In this document: piece after piece, positions 33,555-43,787 of the stretch
How the letters are laid out: every line of letters begins with the position of its first letter
How positions within the stretch are numbered: position 1 is the stretch's first letter
Assembly (NCBI RefSeq): GCF_000373925.1
Contig: NZ_KB892768.1
Coordinates: forward strand, 62,001-126,000
Direction: 5' to 3'
From: Actinopolymorpha alba DSM 45243
GTDB lineage: Bacteria; Actinomycetota; Actinomycetes; Propionibacteriales; Actinopolymorphaceae
DNA: 64,000 nucleotides
Translations under genes and position numbers: made by a program
Notes under the pieces: generated by a model
Databases searched by the model: none
What the model saw: the letters and a program-made list of their open reading frames with translations, nothing else
Told to the model about the DNA's origin: nothing

Positions 33555-35699
33555 TCAGGCGCTGAGGACGATCACCTCGTGGTCGACGACCCGGGGTACC
33601 ACGACCGAGGACCAGCCATCCTCGTCGCGTACCTGCGCGTCCCGCTCGGCGACGAGGAGACGCGCCCGGTTGGCCACCCGCTCCCCCGGCATCCGCACCC
33701 GCACCGCGAACGGGCCCGCCGGCACCAACTCGTCAAGCGCGCCCTGCCAGGCCCCACCCTGGTTGAGGTTGACGAGATGGAGGATCACCGAATCACCCTG
33801 GCGATACAGGTGGCAGTCGAGAACGCCCGGACCGTCGACCTCCAGCGCCACCCAGCCGCAGGCCGCCCAGCGGACGGCGTTCGCGAGCACCCGGCCATGG
33901 TCTGGGTGGTGGTGGCGGGCGTAGCGCCGGTCGAGATCCGCCCCGAGGTAGGCGATCCGGCTGCCGTTCGACCGGACGCGCGTGACGAGGCCCGGCAGGC
34001 CGCTGTGGGTTCGCGCCATCCACGCCTTCTCGGGCGGGTAGATCGGGAACGGCGGAACCCACGTCATGGCGACCGTCGCGTCCTCGTCGGCGCGGACAAC
34101 CTCGAGCCGCCCACCGAACGGCAGCAGGTCGGTCTCAGTGAACCCTGCCACGATCTCCTCGGGTAGCTTCTCCGAACGCTCGATCCGAAGGTACGTATGG
34201 CCGTCGTACGCCTGCCAATCCGGGGTTGACGGCGCGAAACTGCCGTGGTGGCTACCTGTTGCGTGTACGCCCAGGAGGTCGGCCAGGGCAAAGTCGGGCC
34301 GGCGGTCGCCCCATTCGTCGTACAGGCTCGACTCCCCGGTCGCGACCAGGCCGCCACCGTCGTAGACGAACGATCGGATCTGCGCGCACTGGCGGTCGCT
34401 CAGCGCTCCGACGTTGGGCAGCACGAGAACCTCGAACTGGTCCGCGTCCCGCTCGATGTGGTCGGCGTGCACCGGCAGGTAAGGGATCCGGGCCCGGATC
34501 AGTGCGTCCACCACACCGCGGTAGGGGTCGACACTGCGTTCCTGCGGCTCGTCGCGGCCATGGAAGTCGAGGCTGCGCTGGCTCCACACCACACCGACCG
34601 TGGCGATGGGATCGCGGTCCTGCAGATAGGTGCAGTTGGCCTCGTGCCAGCGGAACAACGGGCGGGCCGTGTGATACTGCCGGCGATCCTCGTGATGGCT
34701 ACCGATGTGATGCCACCACGGTTGCAGGCCACCGGCGAACCCCTCCACCGCCCACATCCGTGTCTCGGCCTCGGGCTTGCTGCCCAGCCGGAACGTCGGG
34801 ATCCCCGCGTCGTACATCGCGGTGCTCTCCGGGATCAACGCGTCCCATCCGAGCAGTCCGTGGACGAGCTTGCCGCTGTCACCGTTGGCAGAGAAGCCGG
34901 CACCCCGGCGAAACTGCGAGTCCAGCATGATGATCGACGCGCGTTCGCAGATCGCTTTGTAGTCACGAAAGTGCAGGCTCTGCGCCAGCGGGTCGCCGGC
35001 GTTCATGCCGATCCAGAGACAGTCCTCACCGCCGACGCGTGAGGTGACCGCGTTGTTGAGGTCCCAGATGCCGAGCCTCTGGGCGTAGCTCCACTCGATC
35101 CACTGGCGGTACGCCGGGTCGTCCCAGTCACGGCGGCGTGGCAGGTCCTGTCCGGTCGACTCGCGGAACCCGCGCCGGCAGGACACGCAGTAGCAGATGT
35201 GGTCGCGGCCAAGACCACTCCAGCTGTTGTCCGTGATGCCGTCAGGGCTGCTGCGCCGCACGATCTCGGCGAGTACGGCGGGAAGATACTCGCGGTAATA
35301 GGGCCCGTTGACGCAGGCGAGGTAGAGGTTGCCGGCTTTGAACGGCTGTCCGTCGGCGTCGACGGCGAACCAGTCGGGGTGCTCAAGATAGAACGTCTCG
35401 TCGGCGCGGTTGGAGTCCATGCGGGCGAGGACGCTGAGCCCTTCCTCCCGTGCCGCTTTCACGATCTCGCCGTACAGATCCCGATCCCCGAGGAATTCCG
35501 CACGCCGGTGCAGCGGGTGTTCGCTCGGGTAATAGGCGACAATTCCGCCGGCGTTCACGATGACGCCCTGGACGCTGGTCCGCCGCCAGTAATCCCGCCA
35601 CCATGCGGCGTCGTAGCGCGCCGGGTCGATTTCGGTCAGGTTGGTCTGACCCCATCGGAGAGTCCGCCAATACCACGGCTCGTCCTGTGCCCCGCTCAT
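33555..35699 (-). CDS. GHL6-type putative glycoside hydrolase with a beta-galactosidase trimerisation-like domain
   Basis: A 714-residue protein. The N-terminal TIM-barrel-like region starts near TLRWGQTNLTEIDPARYD. It contains ITDNSWSGLGR near 165 and a small Cys cluster (CYCVSC), as seen in hypothetical glycosyl hydrolase 6 proteins. A Rossmann-like segment follows near 420-520 (FEVLVLPNVGALSD, then SFVYDGGGLVATGE), typical of the beta-galactosidase trimerisation domain. A beta-sandwich end completes it. No signal peptide is visible, so it probably acts in the cytoplasm on imported oligosaccharides. The ATG at 35699 has GAGAGGAT seven bases upstream. Substrate unknown. It stands alone, convergent with accD. 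Confidence 0.8.
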   Translation of the reverse strand: MSGAQDEPWYWRTLRWGQTNLTEIDPARYDAAWWRDYWRRTSVQGVIVNAGGIVAYYPSEHPLHRRAEFLGDRDLYGEIVKAAREEGLSVLARMDSNRADETFYLEHPDWFAVDADGQPFKAGNLYLACVNGPYYREYLPAVLAEIVRRSSPDGITDNSWSGLGRDHICYCVSCRRGFRESTGQDLPRRRDWDDPAYRQWIEWSYAQRLGIWDLNNAVTSRVGGEDCLWIGMNAGDPLAQSLHFRDYKAICERASIIMLDSQFRRGAGFSANGDSGKLVHGLLGWDALIPESTAMYDAGIPTFRLGSKPEAETRMWAVEGFAGGLQPWWHHIGSHHEDRRQYHTARPLFRWHEANCTYLQDRDPIATVGVVWSQRSLDFHGRDEPQERSVDPYRGVVDALIRARIPYLPVHADHIERDADQFEVLVLPNVGALSDRQCAQIRSFVYDGGGLVATGESSLYDEWGDRRPDFALADLLGVHATGSHHGSFAPSTPDWQAYDGHTYLRIERSEKLPEEIVAGFTETDLLPFGGRLEVVRADEDATVAMTWVPPFPIYPPEKAWMARTHSGLPGLVTRVRSNGSRIAYLGADLDRRYARHHHPDHGRVLANAVRWAACGWVALEVDGPGVLDCHLYRQGDSVILHLVNLNQGGAWQGALDELVPAGPFAVRVRMPGERVANRARLLVAERDAQVRDEDGWSSVVVPRVVDHEVIVLSA

Positions 35700-36049
35700 C
35701 CGCAGATCCTCTCGATCACTGCTCGCGCGTCCATGCAGGGTACCGAGAGCGATCATGTGGGGGCTCACTGTGCGGACCCGACCCCATGGGCCGACAGAGG
35801 ACAGAACGCCCACGACAGGTGGGCGCGGCCCGCACCGAGCGGCCAACCGGGCCGTCGATATGCGAATGCCGACAGGGCAGAACGCCTCCATCACGGCGGA
35901 AACAGCCCCGACAGCGGGGACTCGGCCGCCGAGGTGCGTAGACGTGTCTATCGGTTCTCGTCGGCCATGGTCAACTTCGCCGGCGGCGCGGGTGATGCGA
36001 CGTTGGCGGTCCGCAGACCTTCCCGGTGTGCGGTCTTCTGGGATCGGTC
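35700..36049. other. Gap without a visible gene
   Basis: This region carries the promoter of the leftward glycosidase gene near its left end. No plausible ORF, hairpin or repeat is recognised in the rest. Confidence 0.5.
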
Positions 36050-36463
36050 TCAGGTCAGCCGCATGAGTCCCGCATGGGTGGTGCGGAAACCACAGCCGCG
36101 ATAGAAGCCGTCCAGGTGTTCCTCGTAATCCACGTGTAACCACTCGGCTCCCGCCGCCCGCGCGGTGTCGGCGGCGATGCTGACGAGACGTTGCCCAAGT
36201 CCGCGCCGGCGTTCGTCTGGATGCACGGTGGTGTCGAGAATGAACGCGTGCCGGCCCCCGTCGCCGACCACGTTGACGTATCCCACCAAGCGTCCGTCCC
36301 GGCGGGCCGTCACCCACGCCAGACTCCGCTCCAACAATCGGCTGAAGTCCGTCCAGCCATGCTGCGACCAGGACGCGGCGAAGAGTTCGTTGAGTTCGGC
36401 GTCTGTCAACGGTTCGTTGGCAACGACGGCCAACTCGCCGTCCTGCGTCGCCGGTGGTGCCAT
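36050..36463 (-). CDS. GNAT-family N-acetyltransferase
   Basis: A 137-residue acetyltransferase. The acetyl-CoA pyrophosphate loop is DERRRGLGQRLVS near residues 83-95. The beta4 strand FILDTTVHPDE and the C-terminal FYRGCGFRTTHAGLMRL are typical of the fold. AAGGGACGG precedes the ATG. The acceptor substrate is unknown. It is divergent from the LacI gene and separated from it by a region holding two CCGCGG-centred palindromic sites. Confidence 0.88.
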   Translation of the reverse strand: MAPPATQDGELAVVANEPLTDAELNELFAASWSQHGWTDFSRLLERSLAWVTARRDGRLVGYVNVVGDGGRHAFILDTTVHPDERRRGLGQRLVSIAADTARAAGAEWLHVDYEEHLDGFYRGCGFRTTHAGLMRLT

Positions 36464-36518
36464 GGTGCCGTCCCTTCACCTTCGGGGGCCGTACGCCATC
36501 GCCGACCATGAGATTCGG

Positions 36519-36639
36519 CCGCGGAAGAAGGACGCTATCCGTGCGCGGGGTGCGGGTCGACTGGATTTCCCTGACCCTGCCAGGAGATCGGCCCTGCTCC
36601 TGCGGGCTGGTGCATCTGAGGAATTCTTCCGCGGAAGAA
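36519..36639. repeat. Pair of CCGCGGAAGAA sites, family B
   Basis: CCGCGGAAGAAGG occurs at 36519 and again at 36629. The second is part of a perfect 16-bp palindrome, TTCTTCCGCGGAAGAA (36624-36639). The sites bracket a 105-base stretch between divergent GNAT and LacI genes. Related sites occur at 46375 and 57516-57559. Confidence 0.8.
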
Positions 36640-36731
36640 GGTGATGACCGTCTCCGCGCCGGCGCACGTGCCTCCCGAACAGCTGTCGAAAGACGGCAGG
36701 ATGGTGCGACGACGCGCAGGAGGGAGTAGGC

Positions 36732-37754
36732 ATGGGCAGTCCACCACGCACGCTCACCAGCCGGGACCTCGCCAGGCTCGCCGGAGTGTCCCAGTCGACC
36801 GTGTCACGCGTGCTCACGAACAGCCCACGGGTCAACGCCGAGACTCGCGCCCGGGTGTTGAAGGTCCTGGCGGAATCCAATTACACCCCGAACGCCGTCG
36901 CGCGCGCCATGAAGACCGGGCGTACCGATGCCGTCGGCGTCTTCATGTCCCGGGTGACGAGCCCGTTCCACTCGACGATGCTCGACCTCATCGGCCGCAA
37001 GCTGAGCGCTCATGGCCTGCAGATGATCCTGTGGAACGTCGAACACGACCCGGACGAGGCGGCTGCCGGCCAGGCGATCCAGCAGCGCCTGGTTGACGGC
37101 TTCGTGTTCACCTCGGCCACCTTCACGTCCCGCCTGCACACGCTTGCCCTTTCCTCAGGTATCCCGACGGTCCTGTTGCACCGCGGTATCGAGGAACTGG
37201 CCTGCGACCAGGTGCTCGGCGACAACTGGCAGGGAGCGCGGGACCTCGCGGCCTACCTTCTCCGGGCCGGCCACCTCGACATCGGCCTCGTCACCTCACC
37301 GCTCTCGGTGAGCACCGCCCGCGACCGGGAGCAGGGCTTCCGGGCGGTACTGGCCGAAGCCGGCATCACCATCAGACCGAGCAACGTCGCCGTCGGCGGG
37401 TTCTCCCACCAGCACGGGCACGCCGCCGCCCGCCGGATGCTCAGCCAGAACGATCCGCCGACGGCGATCTTCGCCATCACCGACGTCCTGGCGTTCGGCG
37501 TTCTCGACGGCGCCCGCTCGCTTGGGGTGCGGGTTCCCGACGACCTCTGGGTCGCCGGCTTCGACAACACCGACATGGCATCGTGGGAGTCGTTCGACCT
37601 CACCACGGTCGATCAGCCGGTGGGAGCGATCGTCGACCGCGGCGTCGACCTTCTCCGCAGGCGAATCGCCGACCCCTCGGCCGAGCCGGTCGTGACCAGG
37701 CTCCCGTGCGACCTCGTGATCCGTGGTTCGACCGCACACACACCTGTCCCCTGA
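36732..37754 (+). CDS. LacI-family transcriptional regulator
   Basis: A 340-residue LacI/GalR protein. The HTH at residues 8-29 includes LARLAGVSQSTVSRVL, and the hinge segment is PNAVARAMKTG. The effector domain follows from VGVFMSRVTSPFHS. GGAGGGAGTAGGC precedes the ATG. It is followed 42 bases downstream by an enolase-superfamily gene, so it probably controls sugar-acid dehydration. The 16-bp palindrome 93 bases upstream may be its operator, but that motif also occurs elsewhere. Confidence 0.92.
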   Translation: MGSPPRTLTSRDLARLAGVSQSTVSRVLTNSPRVNAETRARVLKVLAESNYTPNAVARAMKTGRTDAVGVFMSRVTSPFHSTMLDLIGRKLSAHGLQMILWNVEHDPDEAAAGQAIQQRLVDGFVFTSATFTSRLHTLALSSGIPTVLLHRGIEELACDQVLGDNWQGARDLAAYLLRAGHLDIGLVTSPLSVSTARDREQGFRAVLAEAGITIRPSNVAVGGFSHQHGHAAARRMLSQNDPPTAIFAITDVLAFGVLDGARSLGVRVPDDLWVAGFDNTDMASWESFDLTTVDQPVGAIVDRGVDLLRRRIADPSAEPVVTRLPCDLVIRGSTAHTPVP

Positions 37755-37796
37755 CCCTGCCGTCCCTGACCCGGCATCTCCCGGAGGCAATGTGCC

Positions 37797-38903
37797 ATGA
37801 CCGCCACCCTCGCCGACCATCGCATCGCACGCATCGACAGCCACGTGCTGCGCGACCACTACCCACGCACTGTCGGGCGCAACGCCCGGCTCGGCTCGCA
37901 CGGTGCCGGCGGGTCCGTTCCGGTCGCCGTCGTCCACACCGACACCGGCGCGACCGGCTGGGGCATCGCCGCCGGTGATCTCCAGGGCACCCAGGGACTG
38001 GTCGGACGCCGAGTGGATGACCTCCTCGACCCGGCCGTCGGGACCATCGAGCCGCAGGCCCTCCCGCTTGACTTCGCGCTGCACGACCTCGCCGGGCAGA
38101 TCCTCGGGCTGCCCGTCCACCAGCTGCTCGGCGGCCGCGGCGAGACCGTCGTTCCCTGCTACGACGGCGCCATCTACTTCGACGACCTCGACCCCGCAGA
38201 CGCGCCGCGCGGCCTCGACGCGGTGCTCGCCAACTGCCGGGCCGACCACGACCTCGGCTTCCGCGCGTTCAAACTCAAGATCGGCCGCGGCCACCGGTGG
38301 ATGGACGCCGATGCCGGGCTCCGTCGCGACATCGAGGTCACCCGGGCTGTGCGCGCCGCCTACCCGGAGGCGGAGATCCTCGTGGACGCCAACGACGGCT
38401 ACACCGGCGAGAGCTTCCTCGGCTATCTCGACGAGGTCGCCGACTGCGGGTTGTTCTGGGTGGAGGAACCCTTCCAGGAGACGCGGGCAGATCTCCGCCG
38501 GCTCCGTGCCGAACTCACCCGGCGGGGCTCGGGGACGTTGATCGCCGACGGCGAGGCCGCGCCCGACGTACCGTTCCTGCTGCACCTCAGCGAGGAGGGA
38601 CTGCTCGACGTCCTCCTCATGGACGTCATGTCGTACGGCATCAGTCGTTGGCGGCGGGTGATGCCGGTGCTGGAGGAGGTCGGCGTGCGCGCTTCTCCCC
38701 ACGCCTGGGGACAGCCGCTGAAAACCCTGTACGCCGCCCAACTCGCCGCCGGGCTCGGCAACGTCCTGGTCGTCGAGGGGGTGCCGGGGCACACCGAAGG
38801 CGTCGACGGCAGTGCGTACCAACTTCTCGACGGGATGCTCCACGTGCCCGACGCTCCCGGATTCGGGCTGCCGCTCCCCGCGACCACCGCGCCTTCGGGC
38901 TGA
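37797..38903 (+). CDS. Enolase-superfamily (mandelate racemase-type) sugar-acid dehydratase
   Basis: The 368-residue protein has the capping domain plus a modified TIM barrel. The catalytic Lys pair is in FKLKIGRG (159/161). Metal ligands appear in VDANDG (198-200), WVEEPF (about 223) and ADGEAAP (about 253). The second-side His302 is in SPHAWGQ. Enzymes of this group dehydrate or epimerise aldonates and other 2-hydroxyacids by proton abstraction. It is linked to the LacI gene just upstream, with the start 42 bases after that stop. The substrate is unknown, and an aldonate dehydratase fits the LacI linkage. Confidence 0.88.
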   Translation: MTATLADHRIARIDSHVLRDHYPRTVGRNARLGSHGAGGSVPVAVVHTDTGATGWGIAAGDLQGTQGLVGRRVDDLLDPAVGTIEPQALPLDFALHDLAGQILGLPVHQLLGGRGETVVPCYDGAIYFDDLDPADAPRGLDAVLANCRADHDLGFRAFKLKIGRGHRWMDADAGLRRDIEVTRAVRAAYPEAEILVDANDGYTGESFLGYLDEVADCGLFWVEEPFQETRADLRRLRAELTRRGSGTLIADGEAAPDVPFLLHLSEEGLLDVLLMDVMSYGISRWRRVMPVLEEVGVRASPHAWGQPLKTLYAAQLAAGLGNVLVVEGVPGHTEGVDGSAYQLLDGMLHVPDAPGFGLPLPATTAPSG

Positions 38904-38924
38904 GCAGGCGGCGGGCGCGGGCGT

Positions 38925-40523
38925 TCAGTCGATGAGGTCGTACGCCGGGATCGTGAGAAAGTCGGCGTAGTCGGGCGCCAACGCGACCTTCTCGAACAAC
39001 TCCCGCGCCTGCGGGTAGTGTCCGCGGGCGAAGGCGTCATCCCCGACGGCATCGCGGATCTTGGCGAGTTCCTCGTCCTCGATCCGGTGGACGAGGTCCG
39101 GGGTCACGATGTCGCCGGTGTCGAGCTTGACGGAGTTACCGATCCACTGCCAGATCTGGGAGCGGGAGATCTCGGCGGTCGCGGCGTCCTCCATCAGGTT
39201 GAAGATCGCCACCGCGCCGTTGCCGCCGAGCCAGGCGGCGAGATACTGCAGGGCCACTGAGATGTTGCTGCGGAGGCCGGCCTCGGTGACCGAACCCGGC
39301 GTCGACTTCACGTCCAGCAACTGGTCGGCCGTGACCGTCACGTCGTCGCGCAGGCGGTCGAGTTGGTTCGGCCGGTCGCCGAGGGTCGCGTCGAAGACCT
39401 CCTTGCAGATCGGCACCAGGTCAGGGTGGGCGACCCAGGAGCCGTCGAAGCCGTCAGAGGCCTCGCGTTCCTTGTCAGCGCGCACCTTGGCGAGCGCGGT
39501 CTTGTTGACCTCCGGGTCGCGCCGGCTCGGGATGAACGCCGCCATCCCACCCATCGCGAAGGCGCCACGACCGTGGCAGGTCGCCACCAGGAGTTCGGTG
39601 TAAGCCCGCATGCAGGGCGCTGTCATGGTCACCGCATTGCGGTCGGGGAGGACGAACGACGGACCCGCGTCGCGGAAGTTCTTGATGATGCTGAAGAGGT
39701 AGTCCCAGCGCCCGGCGTTCAGGCCCGAGGCATGCTCGCGCAGCTCGTAGAGGATCTCCTCCATCTCGAACGCCGCGGGAATCGTCTCGATGAGGACCGT
39801 CGCGCGGATCGTACCGGCCGGGATGCCCAGTCGCTGCTCGGCGAAGGTGAACACGTCGTTCCACAACCGGGCCTCGAGATGGCTCTCCATCTTGGGCAGG
39901 TAGAGGTACGGTCCGCTCCCCCGGTCGAGAAGCTCCCGCGCGTTGTGGAAGAAGTGAAGCCCGAAGTCGACCAGCGCACCCACCAGCGGCTTGCCGTCGA
40001 GCCGCAGGTGGCGCTCGTTGAGGTGCCACCCGCGCGGGCGTACGACGATCGTGGCGAGCGGGGCATCCTCGCGCAGCGTGTACGACTTACCGTCGGGCGA
40101 GCTGAGGGAGATCTCGCGGCGGATCGCGTCCCGCAGGTTGACCTGGCCGCCGATGACGTTCGCCCAGTGGGGTGTGTTGGCGTCCTCGAGATCGGCGAGC
40201 CAGACGTTCGCCCCGGAGTTGAGGGCGTTGATCGTCATCTTCCGCTCGGTCGGCCCGGTGATCTCCACCCGCCGGTCGAGCAGGTCGGGCGGTGCCGGCG
40301 CGACGCGCCAGCTCGGGTCCTCGCGGATCTCCCGGGTCTCTGGGAGGAAGTCCAGCCGGCCGGTACGCGCGATCTCGGCCCGGCGCTCGCGCCGCCGGAC
40401 CAGTAGCTCGTCGCGGCGGTTCCCGAACCGCTCCTGCAGCTCGCCGAGGAACGCCAGCGCCTCGCCAGTCAGCACCTCCTCGCCGCGCTCGACCTGACTG
40501 CCCGTCACCGTGACATCCACCAC
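38925..40523 (-). CDS. aceB: Malate synthase A
   Basis: The enzyme condenses glyoxylate with acetyl-CoA to malate. The 532-residue protein shows the family motifs [13 protein letters not shown] near 175, a Glu/Asp metal region in [31 protein letters not shown], and [12 protein letters not shown] near 405. The GTG at 40523 (next codon also GTG) has GAGGAGG about eleven bases upstream. A longer in-frame extension is less likely. Malate synthase A without an adjacent isocitrate lyase, but with glcDEF 1.8 kb away, points to glycolate or glyoxylate use. It is convergent with the enolase-family gene. Confidence 0.95.
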   Translation of the reverse strand: MVDVTVTGSQVERGEEVLTGEALAFLGELQERFGNRRDELLVRRRERRAEIARTGRLDFLPETREIREDPSWRVAPAPPDLLDRRVEITGPTERKMTINALNSGANVWLADLEDANTPHWANVIGGQVNLRDAIRREISLSSPDGKSYTLREDAPLATIVVRPRGWHLNERHLRLDGKPLVGALVDFGLHFFHNARELLDRGSGPYLYLPKMESHLEARLWNDVFTFAEQRLGIPAGTIRATVLIETIPAAFEMEEILYELREHASGLNAGRWDYLFSIIKNFRDAGPSFVLPDRNAVTMTAPCMRAYTELLVATCHGRGAFAMGGMAAFIPSRRDPEVNKTALAKVRADKEREASDGFDGSWVAHPDLVPICKEVFDATLGDRPNQLDRLRDDVTVTADQLLDVKSTPGSVTEAGLRSNISVALQYLAAWLGGNGAVAIFNLMEDAATAEISRSQIWQWIGNSVKLDTGDIVTPDLVHRIEDEELAKIRDAVGDDAFARGHYPQARELFEKVALAPDYADFLTIPAYDLID

Positions 40524-40697
40524 GATCAGCGCCCTCCTCGGTGTACCCGTGCGAACCTCGCGCACAGGGGCGCGTTCCGCAGAAACGAGCCCCGCTGCCA
40601 CGTCTAGCACATCCGCGAGGGGCTCCGCAGGAGCACGTCGAGGATCGGCCGTGGCAAGCGGTAGGACCTTTTGACAGCGGCTGGGAGGATAAGCGGC

Positions 40698-42134
40698 GTG
40701 CCCGAGGGACGATCAGGAGCGCCCGCACGCCTCATCGCGTCCGTAGCGCCCGGAACCCTCCTGAACCCCCTCAACTCCTCGATGATCGCGGTGGCGCTGG
40801 TCCCGCTGCAGCATGAGTTCGAGGTCGGGGTCGCGACCTCCAGCTGGCTCGTCTCCGGCTTCTACCTCGCGGCGGCGGTCGGGCAGCCGCTGATGGGGAG
40901 GTTCGTCGATCTCTTCGGCGCGCGGAGGATGTTCCTGGCCGGTCTCGGCCTGGTCTGCGCGGTGTCGGTGGTGGCTCCCTTCGCCCCGGGCTTCTGGTGG
41001 CTGGTGGGTGCCCGGGTCCTCCTGGCCTTCGGGACCTCCACGGCCTATCCCGCCGCGCTCGTGCTGATCCGGGCCGCCGCCGCGGGACCTGGGCAGGGCA
41101 GCGCGGGCGGCGGGCGCGGGCGTACTCCCAGTGCTCCCAGCTCACCAGCCGGGGCACTCGCCGCGCTCAGCATCGCGGCCGCGACCAGCGCCGCACTCGG
41201 CCCGGTGATCGGCGGGTTCCTCATCGCCTCGGCCGGCTGGCAGGCGGTCTTCCTCGTCAACGTGCCGGTCACCGCGGTCGGCGCGCTCCTCGCGATCCGG
41301 TTCCTTCCCCGCCTGCCGCACCCGCCCCGGCAGCGCGGCGACCTCCTGAAGACGCTCGACCTGCCGGGCACCGCGCTGTTCACTGCCACCCTCGCCGGTC
41401 TGCTGATCTTCCTGCTCTCCTTGGCCGACCATCCCCAGTGGTGGTTGGTTCCTGCGGTGGTCGTTCTGGGTGTGCTCCTCGTCGTCCGCGAACGCTCGAC
41501 GGCGGTGCCCTTCCTCGACGTACGCGGCCTCGCCGCCAACCGCCACCTCTCCTCGGTCCTCATCCAGCAAGGCGGGGTGAACCTGGTCTTCTACTGCGTC
41601 TTCTTCGGACTCCCGTTGTGGCTGGGGTCGGTGCGTGGGTTCACAAGCGACACCGTCGGTCTGCTCGTCCTGCCCGTCGCGGCGATGGGCGTCCTGATGA
41701 CGCCGGTCGCCGCCGCGATGGTGGGCCGCCGGGGATCCCGGGCGACGCTCGTCCTCGGCTCGGTCGTGCTCCTCGTCGCCGCCCTCACCATCCAGGTGCT
41801 CGACGACTCCACGCCGCTGGTGATCCTGGTCGGCGTCGCGCTCCTCTTCGGGATACCGGGCGGGTTCAACAACCTCGGCCTGCAGACGGCGTTGTACGAA
41901 GCCAGCCCGCCGTCGCGGATGGGGTCCTCGGGTGGGTTGTTCCAGACGTTCCGGTACCTCGGAGCGATCCTGTCGACAAGTGTGCTCGGCATTGTGTTCG
42001 AGCACGAGCTGAGTAGTCGCGGCCTGCACCAGGTCGGACTGATCATGACCTGTGCGTCCGTGGTCCTGGTGATCCTCGCGCTCGCCTGGCACGGGACCGC
42101 GCGCCGAGTCCGCGCCAGCGTGGACGACCTCTGA
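40698..42134 (+). CDS. MFS transporter, EmrB/QacA (DHA2)-like
   Basis: A 478-residue membrane protein with about 14 hydrophobic segments spread evenly from residue 10 to 465. The loop-2 motif [13 protein letters not shown] near 74-86 matches the MFS motif A. GGGAGGATAAGCGGC precedes the GTG. Substrate is not visible. It lies between malate synthase and glcD, so it may export or import a C2 compound, or be an unrelated drug pump. Confidence 0.88.
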   Translation: MPEGRSGAPARLIASVAPGTLLNPLNSSMIAVALVPLQHEFEVGVATSSWLVSGFYLAAAVGQPLMGRFVDLFGARRMFLAGLGLVCAVSVVAPFAPGFWWLVGARVLLAFGTSTAYPAALVLIRAAAAGPGQGSAGGGRGRTPSAPSSPAGALAALSIAAATSAALGPVIGGFLIASAGWQAVFLVNVPVTAVGALLAIRFLPRLPHPPRQRGDLLKTLDLPGTALFTATLAGLLIFLLSLADHPQWWLVPAVVVLGVLLVVRERSTAVPFLDVRGLAANRHLSSVLIQQGGVNLVFYCVFFGLPLWLGSVRGFTSDTVGLLVLPVAAMGVLMTPVAAAMVGRRGSRATLVLGSVVLLVAALTIQVLDDSTPLVILVGVALLFGIPGGFNNLGLQTALYEASPPSRMGSSGGLFQTFRYLGAILSTSVLGIVFEHELSSRGLHQVGLIMTCASVVLVILALAWHGTARRVRASVDDL

Positions 42135-42214
42135 GGGCTCGGCGCGAGGCTGGCCGGTATGGGCCGACCTGCCCGCGCTTCGACGCGTTAGCGTGGGGTC
42201 GAGCGGGCAGGGTT

Positions 42215-42263
42215 GGGGGTGGGCCCGGACGGGCGAAGCCCGTGCGGGGCCGGAACAGCACCG
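42215..42263. repeat. Dispersed hairpin repeat, family C copy 1
   Basis: GGGGGTGGGCCCGGACGGGC starts a ~49-bp unit with the hairpin GGGC-GAA-GCCC in the middle, ending GGGGCCGGAACAGCACC. Two tandem copies of the same unit lie at 51574-51678. This copy sits ahead of glcD. Confidence 0.85.
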
Positions 42264-42308
42264 TCGCCAGCGCGACCAAGCCGGGCGTGGCGCGGAGGGG
42301 CGGCAGCC

Positions 42309-43787
42309 ATGAACGGCGGAGGGCGAGCGCCTATGAACGCCATCGAGCACCTGCGAGACACTCTGCGGGCGATTGTCGGGCCGGCGGGCGTCATCTCCGA
42401 GCCCACCGAACTCCGGACCTACGAATGCGACGGCCTGGCCGGCTATCGCGTCACCCCCGCGCTCGTCGTACTCCCCTCATCGTCGGCCGAGGTGGCGGAG
42501 GTCGTGGCCGCCTGCCACCGCGCCCAGATCCCGTTCGTTGCCCGCGGCGCCGGAACCGGCCTGTCCGGCGGCGCCCTCCCCGTGGCCGACGGTGTGGTGG
42601 TCTCCCTGCAGCGGATGCGTGCCGTGCTGGAGGTCGACCCGACCAACCACCGGGCCGTGGTCGAACCCGGCGTCACCAACCTCGCGATCAGCCAGGCCGC
42701 GTCGGCGTACGACCTCTACTACGCGCCCGACCCGTCCAGCCAGCAGGTGTGCACGATCGGCGGGAACGTCGCGGAGAACTCCGGCGGCGCCCACTGCCTG
42801 AAGTACGGCTTCACCACCCACCACGTCCTCGCCCTCGAGGCGGTCCTGCCCGACGGCACGCTGGTGTGGCTGGGTGGTGACTCACCCGAGGTGGCCGGAC
42901 CCGACCTGCGCGGGCTGGTGGTCGGCTCCGAAGGCACGCTCGCCGTCGTGACGAAGGTGGTCGTACGCCTGCTCCGCAAGCCCGAGACGGTCAGGACCCT
43001 GCTGGCGGACTTCCCCTCAATCGAGCAGGCGGCAGACACGGTCACCGGCATCATCGCCGCCGGCGTCGTCCCCGCGGCCATGGAGATCATGGACCAGCTC
43101 GCGATCGAGGCGTCCGAGGCGGCCGTGGGTGCGGGATACACCCTCGACACGCCCGCCGCCCTGGTCATCGAGCTGGACGGCCCGGCCGACGAGTGCGGCG
43201 AACTCTTCGAAACCGTGCAGAAGATCTGCCACGCGAACGGTACGACGAAGATCCGGATCGCCGCGGACGACACCGAACGTGCCCGGATCTGGACCGGACG
43301 GAAGGCCGCCTTCGCCGCGATGGGCCGGATCAGCCCCAACTACTTCGTGCAGGACGGCGTGGTCCCGCGTACCCGGCTGACCGAGGCGCTCAGCACGATC
43401 GCCGCGATGGGTGCCGAAGCCAGCCTGCGGGTGGCCAACGTCTTCCACGCGGGCGATGGCAACCTCCACCCCCTGGTGCTCTACGACGAGTCCCGGGGCG
43501 AGCACGACCGGGCCGAGAAGCTGTCCAAGGCGATCGCCGAACTCTGTGTCGACCTGGGCGGCTCGCTGTCGGGCGAGCACGGCATCGGCACGGACAAGGC
43601 GTGCTCGATGCCGGTGATGTTCGGCAAGGAGGACCTCGCGACGATGGACCGGGTACGCCGGGCGTTCGACCCCGACGGGCTCTGCAACCCGGGCAAGGTT
43701 CTCCCGACACCGCGGCTGTGCGGTGAGAAGCCCGGCCCCTACCGCCCGCACCCCCTGGAGGCTGCCGGTGTCATCGAGCGTCTCTGA
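42309..43787 (+). CDS. glcD: Glycolate oxidase subunit GlcD (FAD-linked)
   Basis: The 492-residue protein is the FAD-binding catalytic subunit of glycolate oxidase, oxidising glycolate to glyoxylate. The PCMH-type FAD domain shows VARGAGTGLSGGALP near 80 and NVAENSGGAHCLKYG near 155-169. The C-terminal oxidase domain has NVFHAGDGNLHPLV near 379 and ends with LSGEHGIGTDK. GGAGGGGCGGCAGCC precedes the ATG at 42309. The ATG at 42333 would give 484 residues. Its 3' end overlaps glcE by 20 bases. D-lactate dehydrogenase activity is an alternative, but the glcDEF order favours glycolate. Confidence 0.93.
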   Translation: MNGGGRAPMNAIEHLRDTLRAIVGPAGVISEPTELRTYECDGLAGYRVTPALVVLPSSSAEVAEVVAACHRAQIPFVARGAGTGLSGGALPVADGVVVSLQRMRAVLEVDPTNHRAVVEPGVTNLAISQAASAYDLYYAPDPSSQQVCTIGGNVAENSGGAHCLKYGFTTHHVLALEAVLPDGTLVWLGGDSPEVAGPDLRGLVVGSEGTLAVVTKVVVRLLRKPETVRTLLADFPSIEQAADTVTGIIAAGVVPAAMEIMDQLAIEASEAAVGAGYTLDTPAALVIELDGPADECGELFETVQKICHANGTTKIRIAADDTERARIWTGRKAAFAAMGRISPNYFVQDGVVPRTRLTEALSTIAAMGAEASLRVANVFHAGDGNLHPLVLYDESRGEHDRAEKLSKAIAELCVDLGGSLSGEHGIGTDKACSMPVMFGKEDLATMDRVRRAFDPDGLCNPGKVLPTPRLCGEKPGPYRPHPLEAAGVIERL

